Assembly: GCA_031253705.1 (NCBI GenBank)
Contig: JAIRVW010000088.1
Location: forward strand, 1 to 5,477
From: Brucellaceae bacterium
GTDB lineage: Bacteria > Pseudomonadota > Alphaproteobacteria > Rhizobiales > Rhizobiaceae
Direction of reading: 5' to 3'
DNA: 5,477 nt
Positions 1 to 4,646 of the stretch are shown here, piece after piece. A program made the position numbers and the translations under genes. Within the stretch, counting starts at the first letter, position 1; every line of letters begins with the position of its first letter. The notes beneath the pieces were generated by a model that worked only from the letters and a program-made list of their open reading frames with translations, was not told where the DNA came from and did no database searches.

Positions 1-116
1 GCCGGAAGCAGGCGAAGAAGTGCAAGCAAAATGAACACAGCCTGCGCCCACAGCCAGTAATTGGCAACTTTCAGCTTCTGCCAATATTTGAACGCAAGAA
101 GTTTCAGTTTGAACAT
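1..116 (-). CDS. lpxXL: LpxXL, VLCFA acyltransferase to lipid A (N-terminal fragment)
   Basis: Only the first 38 codons (start ATG at 116-114) are in the window; the rest lies beyond the left edge. The visible peptide begins MFKLKLLAFKYWQKLK, a Lys-rich amphipathic stretch, followed by a Trp-rich hydrophobic segment (about residues 19-37) ending LLRLLP. This is the usual N-terminal membrane anchor of LpxL/HtrB-family lysophospholipid acyltransferases. The catalytic HX4D motif would lie further on and cannot be checked. In Hyphomicrobiales the gene after adh2XL is lpxXL, which moves the C28 hydroxy-acyl chain from AcpXL to lipid A at the inner membrane; the naming rests mainly on that synteny. 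An in-frame TAA lies nine codons upstream, so ATG 116 (or the TTG just before it) is the start. No strong ribosome binding site is visible. Confidence 0.75.
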   Translation of the reverse strand, partial: MFKLKLLAFKYWQKLKVANYWLWAQAVFILLALLRLLP

Positions 117-134
117 CAAGAGAGCTTTCGCTTT

Positions 135-176
135 AAAAAGTTACAGCGTCCTGTGCATCAAAACACAGGGCGCTGT
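135..176 (-). terminator. Terminator-like hairpin between adh2XL and lpxXL
   Basis: Two 13-nt arms at 164-176 and 143-155 are complementary at 12 of 13 positions, with an 8-nt loop at 156-163. On the minus strand the single defect is a C-A mismatch. The stem is followed after three bases by a run of five T (139-135). This is the form of an intrinsic terminator reading in the operon direction. It lies between the adh2XL stop and the lpxXL start, with its base only 26 nt from the lpxXL ATG. It could end or reduce transcription before lpxXL, or protect the 3' end of a processed adh2XL transcript. Confidence 0.6.
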
Positions 177-203
177 CATAAATATGCGCTAAAAAACGCG
201 GGA

Positions 204-1232
204 TCAATCAATTGTCAGAATGATTTTGCCGAAGACGTCACGGCTTTCCATGCGCTTTAAAACAGTGTCGATCTGATCGAAACCAACCACAGTATCAATC
301 ACCGGAGAAACCTGACCCTGCGCCATTTTCTGCATGGCATCGGCCATGTTTTCCATACGGCAGCCGAAGGAGCCGAGCAGTTTAAGCTGCTGCTGGAACA
401 GCATCATCAGGTTCATGCTTGTCGAAACACCGGAGGTGGAGCCGCAAGTGACCAGACGACCGCCGCGTTTCAGCGACAGCATGGAACCAGCCCATGTATC
501 CGCACCAACGTGCTCGAATACCACGTCGACGCCCTTTTTCTTGGTGAGCTTACGCATCACGCCTTCAAAGCGGTCTTCGCGGTAGTTGATCACGTGATCA
601 GCACCGAGAGCCTTGGCTTTTTCGATTTTATCGTTGGAGCCGACCGTGGTGTAAACGGTGCAACCCATTCTCTTGGCCAGCTGAATAGCAGCGGTACCAA
701 TGCCGGAACCACCGGCCTGAATGAGGATGCTTTCACCCGGCTGCAGCTTGGCATTGTCGAACAGCATGTGTTCAACGGTACCAAATGTGACAGGGGCAAC
801 AGCCGCACCGATTGCATCAACACCCGGAGGTGCCGCGACCAGCAGACGCGCAGGCAGATTAACAGCTTCACAGGCGAAACCGTCAAGGTGGAAGCCGTGA
901 ACGCCGGAAACATGCTCGCAAAGATTGTCGCGGCCTTCGCGGCAGGCTTTACACAGACCACAGGTACGGGCGCCATAGATCGACACCAGCTGACCCGGCA
1001 GCACATTGGATACGCCTTCACCGATTGCAGTGACAACGCCCGATGCTTCCGCACCGATGACCAGCGGCATTTTGCGTTTGGCAAAAGCCATGCCGCGCCA
1101 GCCCCATACGTCGATATGGTTGAGGGCAACCGCTTTGATATTGACGGTAACTTCACCAAAGCCCGGCTTTTCAGGAGCCGGAATATCGGTGATTTCCAAG
1201 CGGCGGTCATCGAGGAGCTGTAATGCGCGCAT
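204..1232 (-). CDS. adh2XL: Adh2XL, zinc-binding MDR-family oxidoreductase of the VLCFA locus
   Basis: This is a 342-residue medium-chain dehydrogenase/reductase, full length for the family. It has an N-terminal GroES-like catalytic domain (about 1-130), then a Rossmann domain whose nucleotide loop reads AGGSGIG (173-179), the form common in NADPH-using quinone-oxidoreductase-like members. The structural zinc lobe is intact, with Cys91, Cys94, Cys97 and Cys105. The catalytic zinc ligands look absent: the usual Cys position falls on Asp41 (NHIDVW) and the usual GHE motif reads GAE, with Ala61. The fourth member of the rhizobial acpXL cluster is an alcohol-dehydrogenase-like gene of this type, presumed to act in making or modifying the long acyl chain; I know of no assigned reaction. 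Carbonyl or enoyl reduction is the inference. ATG 1232 is the earliest start because an in-frame TAG lies nine bases upstream. An AAGGA sequence sits 12 nt before it. The fabF1XL stop is 53 bp upstream with no terminator between, so co-transcription is likely. Confidence 0.85.
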   Translation of the reverse strand: MRALQLLDDRRLEITDIPAPEKPGFGEVTVNIKAVALNHIDVWGWRGMAFAKRKMPLVIGAEASGVVTAIGEGVSNVLPGQLVSIYGARTCGLCKACREGRDNLCEHVSGVHGFHLDGFACEAVNLPARLLVAAPPGVDAIGAAVAPVTFGTVEHMLFDNAKLQPGESILIQAGGSGIGTAAIQLAKRMGCTVYTTVGSNDKIEKAKALGADHVINYREDRFEGVMRKLTKKKGVDVVFEHVGADTWAGSMLSLKRGGRLVTCGSTSGVSTSMNLMMLFQQQLKLLGSFGCRMENMADAMQKMAQGQVSPVIDTVVGFDQIDTVLKRMESRDVFGKIILTID

Positions 1233-1285
1233 GTTTGAGTTCTATCCTTATTAAATTTTGAGTGCCGGTTTGTGATTGAGGTCGC

Positions 1286-2560
1286 TTAAAGCGGCGCTGC
1301 AACCACGAGGCTGGCATTCTGACCGCCAAAGCCGAAAGAGTTCGACAGAATGGCAGTAACATTGGCATCCCGTTTTACATTCGGCACCACGTCGAGCGCG
1401 ATTGCCGGATCGGGATTGTCGTAATTGATGGTCGGCGGCAGTGTTCCGGTCTGAATGGTCAGCAATGAGAACACGGCTTCAATTGCACCGGCAGCAGTCA
1501 GCGTATGACCGATCATCGACTTGTTGGACGAGACCGGAATTGAGCTGATGCGTTCACCGAAGACGGAGGACAAAGTATGATACTCCATCTTGTCGTTTTC
1601 CGGTGTCGAGGTACCATGCGCGTTGACATAGCTGATATCGTCAATGGTCAGGCCTGCATCATCCAAGGCTGCACGCACAGTAGCGATAGCCGGTGAAGCG
1701 TCTGGGCTGGAACGGGTGCGGTGGAAATCATCCGCCTTTTCGCCGCAGCCTTTGAGAATACCGAGAATTTTTGCACCACGGGCGATAGCGCTTTCCAGCG
1801 ATTCCATCACCAGAGCGCCGGAGCCTTCAGCCATAGCAAAACCGTCACGGTCTTTGCTGAATGGTTTGGAAGCTTTGTGCGGCTGATCGTTCTGGGTAGA
1901 CAGCGCCGAGAGCAGCGAGAAGCGGATGAGCGCTTCAGCGGAAACTGAACCGTCTGTACCAATGGCCAGAACGCGGTCGCTCTCGCCACGGCGAATGGCT
2001 TCAACGCCGGACTGAATAGCGGTCGCACCCGATGCGCAAGCGGTGGACATCGTCACCGGCAGGCCGCGTGTACCGAAAATATCAGCCAGACGCTCGGCAA
2101 TATAGCCGAACTGTGTAGTGTTGAATTCGCCCATGCGCGGATTGGCGCGGCAGGCTTCCAGCAGCAGCTGATAGCTTGGTTCACCCTGATTTTTCACCAG
2201 TGCGTCCAGCGCAAAGCGGCTTTTCCAGTCAAGCTCAACCGGTGGAGCGGCCAGAAACAGCGCGCCGCCAAAATTGGTAACGGACAGGCCTGACTGGGCA
2301 ATCGCTTCTTCACCGGCGAGACGTGCCAATTTTTCAGAGAGCGCTGATGCACCGACAGTGCTTTCCGGCAGGAAATCTACTGTACCGGCGATGCGGGTCT
2401 TGAGATTTTCGGTCGGGAAGCGGTTGATTTCGTGAATACCGGACTGACCGCCGGTCAGCGCATTCCAGTTATCTTCCTTGCCGGTTCCCAGCGGGGAAAC
2501 AACACCGGCACCGGTAATGGCAACGAGAGGGCGGCCGAGATGATCGGTAAATTTTGACAT
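1286..2560 (-). CDS. fabF1XL: FabF1XL, active beta-ketoacyl-ACP synthase (KAS II type) for VLCFA elongation
   Basis: This 424-residue condensing enzyme is of normal KAS II length. It has the thiolase-fold start ITGAGVVSPLG (15-25), the nucleophile Cys175 in MSTACASGA, His315 in VNAHGTSTPEND, Lys347 and His352 in SSNKSMIGHTLTAAGA, and the C-terminal Phe gating loop NSFGFGGQN (407-415). Every residue needed for acyl transfer and decarboxylative Claisen condensation with a malonyl-ACP is present. In Hyphomicrobiales this paralogue is dedicated to extending chains on AcpXL to about C28 in the cytoplasm. It begins 12 bp after the fabF2XL stop and has the best ribosome binding site in the window (GGAGGT at 2570-2565, four bases before the ATG), lying just beyond the fabF2XL stop. 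The two proteins are therefore probably translated together, which fits a heterodimer. The ordinary housekeeping FabF is expected elsewhere in the genome. Confidence 0.93.
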   Translation of the reverse strand: MSKFTDHLGRPLVAITGAGVVSPLGTGKEDNWNALTGGQSGIHEINRFPTENLKTRIAGTVDFLPESTVGASALSEKLARLAGEEAIAQSGLSVTNFGGALFLAAPPVELDWKSRFALDALVKNQGEPSYQLLLEACRANPRMGEFNTTQFGYIAERLADIFGTRGLPVTMSTACASGATAIQSGVEAIRRGESDRVLAIGTDGSVSAEALIRFSLLSALSTQNDQPHKASKPFSKDRDGFAMAEGSGALVMESLESAIARGAKILGILKGCGEKADDFHRTRSSPDASPAIATVRAALDDAGLTIDDISYVNAHGTSTPENDKMEYHTLSSVFGERISSIPVSSNKSMIGHTLTAAGAIEAVFSLLTIQTGTLPPTINYDNPDPAIALDVVPNVKRDANVTAILSNSFGFGGQNASLVVAAPL

Positions 2561-2564
2561 GGTG

Positions 2565-2570
2565 ACCTCC
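2565..2570 (-). promoter_or_regulatory. Strong Shine-Dalgarno site of fabF1XL
   Basis: GGAGGT on the minus strand, four bases before the fabF1XL ATG and two bases after the fabF2XL stop codon (2575-2573). It fixes the fabF1XL start and fits translational coupling of the two ketosynthase-like subunits. Confidence 0.85.
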
Positions 2571-2572
2571 GA

Positions 2573-3736
2573 TCAGAATTTCGTAATGAGTGCTGCACCC
2601 TCAGAGCGGGTGGCTCCGACGGTCAGTGCTGTGGCGCGGTCAAGCGTACCGCTGCGTGCTGTTTCATCACCGGAAAGCGGAGCAAAAGCTTCACCCTTCC
2701 AGACGCTGAGCGCGGCAAGCGCAAGTGCCAGCGGGAACTGTGCTTCACGCATATGGCCGAACAGGCCGGATACACCGCGATAGCTGGCGCCTTTAGCGCT
2801 CAAAGCTGCTTTTTCTGCGGCTGTCGGCTGATGAGCACCTGATGCACCGGTCACAACAAAGCTATTGTCTTCAATCAGCGCGGAAACAGCTGCGGTCAGG
2901 TCTTCCTTGCCGCGACGGATCTGACCGCTGGAAATGGATGCAATCTCACCATAGGCGCGTGCGCCACGGGCTTTGGCATGTTCTGCTTCTTCGAGAACGA
3001 GGAAGATGCCGCCGGAACCGGTGATCATACCACCACCTTCAGAGCCTTCACGTGCCCAGACCGGAGCCCAGCCGTCGGATTTCAGGAAGCCGCCGAGTTC
3101 ATGACCGAGCAGCATGTCGAAATGTTCCGCATTGTAAGAACCACCAACGAGCGCATGGGTGCTCTGGCCGGCGCGGATGCGGGCGGCTGCGGTTTCCACT
3201 GCGGAAATGCCGGAACCTTCTTCACCCATGAATGTGCGAGATGATCCGGTAACTTTATGAACAATCGAAATATTACCGGCGAGAAGGTTGGAAAGCTGTG
3301 CCAGAAACAGCGTCGGGCGCAGTTCCGTGGAGAGCTTTTCATTGAGCATAATGCCCGGCTGATTATTGCCGCGGCCTGCATCGAGAATTTGTGTGTCGAC
3401 GCTGATATCGCGTTCGCCGCCACCGGCGCTCACAATCATATCCATCGTCGAGCAAAGCGCTTCATTTTCTTTGATACCGGCATCCTGCAGGGCAAGACCT
3501 GCCGCATAGGTACCGAGACGCTGCCATGTTTCCATCTGGCGCTGGTCGGAGCGCTTCGGAATTTGCTGAGACCAGTCAATTTCGCTTAAGCGGTGAACTG
3601 TGTAAGGAGCGAAATTCTCTGTATCGAGCTTCGGCTGCGTCCCTGCTGATGTGAGGGCAGACCAATGGGCATCCACACCTTCACCCAGAGAGGTGATGAG
3701 GCCGATGCCGGTGATGAGAACTTTTTTGCTGTGCAT
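2573..3736 (-). CDS. fabF2XL: FabF2XL, ketosynthase-like protein with a degenerate active site (chain-length-factor-like)
   Basis: This 387-residue protein has the ketosynthase opening VLITGIGLITSLGEG (6-20) and the helix after the nucleophile loop (GISAVETAAARIRAG, 176-190), so it belongs to the beta-ketoacyl synthase fold. The active site is not conserved. The loop matching STACASG reads MGEEGSG, putting Glu173 at the Cys position. The first His motif reads GASGAH, with Ser299 at the His position. The Lys position is Ser323. Only the last His (His328 in LFGHMREA) remains. The C-terminal GFGG gating loop is also missing, the end reading TVGATRSEGAAL. This alignment was made by eye. It recalls the KS-beta subunit (chain length factor) of type II polyketide synthases, which lacks the Cys and sets product length in a heterodimer with the active KS. 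Its position directly before fabF1XL fits that role. It is an intact ORF, so purifying selection rather than decay is likely. The ribosome binding site before ATG 3736 is weak. Confidence 0.88.
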   Translation of the reverse strand: MHSKKVLITGIGLITSLGEGVDAHWSALTSAGTQPKLDTENFAPYTVHRLSEIDWSQQIPKRSDQRQMETWQRLGTYAAGLALQDAGIKENEALCSTMDMIVSAGGGERDISVDTQILDAGRGNNQPGIMLNEKLSTELRPTLFLAQLSNLLAGNISIVHKVTGSSRTFMGEEGSGISAVETAAARIRAGQSTHALVGGSYNAEHFDMLLGHELGGFLKSDGWAPVWAREGSEGGGMITGSGGIFLVLEEAEHAKARGARAYGEIASISSGQIRRGKEDLTAAVSALIEDNSFVVTGASGAHQPTAAEKAALSAKGASYRGVSGLFGHMREAQFPLALALAALSVWKGEAFAPLSGDETARSGTLDRATALTVGATRSEGAALITKF

Positions 3737-3768
3737 GAGCTGCTCGCTTGATTTCCGGTCGTAACTAA

Positions 3769-3780
3769 CCCGAAGGCGGG
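3769..3780 (-). repeat. Small GC-rich stem-loop in the fabF2XL leader
   Basis: CCCG (3769-3772) and CGGG (3777-3780) pair around a four-base loop, 32 bases before the fabF2XL ATG. In the minus-strand transcript it would be a short stable hairpin. It has no T-run in the operon direction, so it is not a terminator. It may shape the 5' leader or be chance. Confidence 0.3.
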
Positions 3781-3790
3781 ATTTACAGTG

Positions 3791-3806
3791 GTCAGATTGT
3801 GTCAGA
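3791..3806. repeat. 10-bp-spaced direct repeat GTCAGA
   Basis: GTCAGA occurs at 3791-3796 and again at 3801-3806, one helical turn apart, upstream of fabF2XL. Paired half-sites on one DNA face are typical of tandem-binding response regulators, but no known consensus is recognised here. Confidence 0.3.
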
Positions 3807-3814
3807 GACAGGTT

Positions 3815-3829
3815 TATCTCAGTGAGATA
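3815..3829. promoter_or_regulatory. Perfect 15-bp palindrome, possible operator
   Basis: TATCTCA and TGAGATA are exact inverse complements around a single central base (3822). It lies 78-92 bp upstream of the fabF2XL start, beside the GTCAGA repeats. The form fits a dimeric repressor or activator site. No regulator can be named from the sequence. Confidence 0.4.
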
Positions 3830-3840
3830 TTTATCAATGA

Positions 3841-3860
3841 CAAAAGCCGCATCAAGCGGC
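3841..3860 (-). terminator. Small terminator-like hairpin upstream of fabF2XL
   Basis: On the minus strand a 5-bp all-GC stem (GCCGC, loop TTGAT, GCGGC; 3860-3846) is followed by TTTT (3845-3842). It is weaker than the acpXL terminator but points the same way. It could be a back-up terminator for acpXL, or an attenuator if the fabF2XL promoter lies upstream of it. Confidence 0.4.
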
Positions 3861-3871
3861 GATCAATGTTT

Positions 3872-3887
3872 TGTGATTGGTATCACA
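3872..3887. promoter_or_regulatory. CRP/FNR-family binding site candidate
   Basis: TGTGAT-N4-ATCACA is a perfect inverted repeat matching the CRP core TGTGA-N6-TCACA. Its inner GAT-N4-ATC is shared with the FNR/FixK consensus TTGAT-N4-ATCAA. It lies 135-150 bp upstream of the fabF2XL start and downstream of the acpXL terminator. An AT-rich stretch TTATATATG (minus strand, 3894-3886) overlaps it and could be part of a -10 region, with a possible -35 near 3913-3905; if so the protein would cover the promoter. Which of the CRP/FNR proteins would bind cannot be told. Confidence 0.45.
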
Positions 3888-3941
3888 TATATAAGCTAAT
3901 TCGCGTGCAAGAAGACACGAGATTTTTTTGCCACTGCCTGT

Positions 3942-3982
3942 AAAAAGACGCGCGGCATGGTTTGTTTTCCACACTGCGCGTC
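3942..3982 (-). terminator. Strong intrinsic terminator of acpXL
   Basis: On the minus strand a 14-nt arm (3982-3969) pairs with 3960-3947 around the 8-nt loop AAAACAAA. The outer seven pairs, GACGCGC with GCGCGTC, are perfect. Then come one A-C mismatch and six more pairs, two of them G-U. Five T follow directly (3946-3942). It begins 13 nt after the acpXL stop codon, the expected place for a rho-independent terminator, and implies that acpXL mostly ends as its own transcript. Confidence 0.85.
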
Positions 3983-3995
3983 AATTTATCTTAAA

Positions 3996-4277
3996 TTAAG
4001 CCTGCTTGGCAGCGACGAGTTCGTCGATTTTGGCGCAGAGATTCTTCAGAACGAAGTAAGCTTCGGTATCTGCTTTGCCTTCGTTTACTTCCTGAGTCCA
4101 CTGTTCCAGAGGAATCTTGATGCCGAAAGCTTTATCAATTGCGAAAACGATGTCGAGGAAATCGAGGCTGTCGATGCCCAGATCGTCGATTGTATGGCTT
4201 TCCGGTGTAATGGAAGCGCGGTCAATTTCGCTGGTTTCAGCAATAATATCAGCTACTTTGTCAAATGTTGAGGACAA
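3996..4277 (-). CDS. acpXL: AcpXL, acyl carrier protein for very-long-chain fatty acids of lipid A
   Basis: This 93-residue acidic protein has the acyl carrier motif GIDSLDFLD, with Ser37 as the 4'-phosphopantetheine attachment site. Its length (about 92-94 residues, longer than AcpP) and the sequences [19 protein letters not shown] and [16 protein letters not shown] are characteristic of AcpXL. AcpXL carries the chain while it is extended to about C28 and gives it to LpxXL. The start is TTG at 4277: the reading frame back to the upstream TGA has no ATG, and there is no internal Met, so the first residue of [12 protein letters not shown] must come from this TTG. AAGGA (4290-4286) lies eight bases before it, a good ribosome binding site. 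The gene is followed by a strong terminator and not by fabZ, so it is probably transcribed alone from a promoter in the divergent gap. Confidence 0.95.
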   Translation of the reverse strand: MSSTFDKVADIIAETSEIDRASITPESHTIDDLGIDSLDFLDIVFAIDKAFGIKIPLEQWTQEVNEGKADTEAYFVLKNLCAKIDELVAAKQA

Positions 4278-4646
4278 TTTGAAAATCCTTGTATCAGGCC
4301 CGAACCAGCAGGCATCGTTGTTTAATCAGGGCGTGTCTAGCGTTTTTCACTCAAAAGGGAAAGATATAATCCCCCTTCGGGTAAAACCCTGAGAATATGA
4401 AGATCTTGCGCTTGTGCTATTTTGCAACAGCATGTCTGATAAGCGCAGATCGATTTACACGTCATTATTATTTGAAAACCGCTGTGCAGTTTTCAGAATA
4501 TGCCCTGACTGATCTTTCATATTGCGCAAATTTATGAAGAAATCAGCAAGAGATTGGCGATTTATAATAAATTTATACGTCTGGACGGGAATCACAGATG
4601 TTTTAAAGCGCGATTGTTGCGGCATTACAGATAAGTATGGTGAAAT
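4278..4646. other. Divergent intergenic region between acpXL and the AEC transporter
   Basis: This is 369 bp of AT-rich DNA with no convincing gene on either strand. It must hold the acpXL promoter (minus) and probably the transporter promoter (plus). Visible elements are the acpXL ribosome binding site (4286-4290); a small dyad GGGT-AAA-ACCC (4379-4389) next to ATATAAT-like sequence at 4364-4370; and a 7-bp inverted repeat TGAAAAC / GTTTTCA (4473-4479, 4489-4495). The AT-rich stretch 4560-4577 could be a promoter element, but no -35/-10 pair there is well spaced. Confidence 0.6.
4472..4501 (+). promoter_or_regulatory. Weak candidate promoter with overlapping inverted repeat, toward the transporter gene
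   Basis: TTGAAA (4472-4477) and GAATAT (4496-4501) are 18 bp apart. The inverted repeat TGAAAAC / GTTTTCA (4473-4495) lies almost exactly between them, the usual place for a repressor operator. The match to the -10 consensus is modest and the 145-base leader is long, so this is tentative. Confidence 0.22.

Noticed and set aside
590..1210. A 206-codon minus-strand frame inside adh2XL
   Set aside because: It is an out-of-frame shadow of adh2XL with no family signature; the adh2XL frame contains the Rossmann and zinc-lobe motifs.
510..1223. A 237-codon plus-strand open frame opposite adh2XL
   Set aside because: It lies wholly antisense to a well-conserved dehydrogenase, shows no recognisable domain, and is explained by the codon bias of the real gene.
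2573..3736. The idea that fabF2XL is a decaying pseudogene because its active site is lost
   Set aside because: The frame is full length without frameshift or stop, is tightly coupled to fabF1XL, and the substitutions resemble those of functional inactive KS partners.
3896..3958. A 20-codon minus-strand frame in the acpXL-fabF2XL gap
   Set aside because: It starts inside the terminator stem, has no ribosome binding site and resembles nothing; it is not a FabZ remnant.
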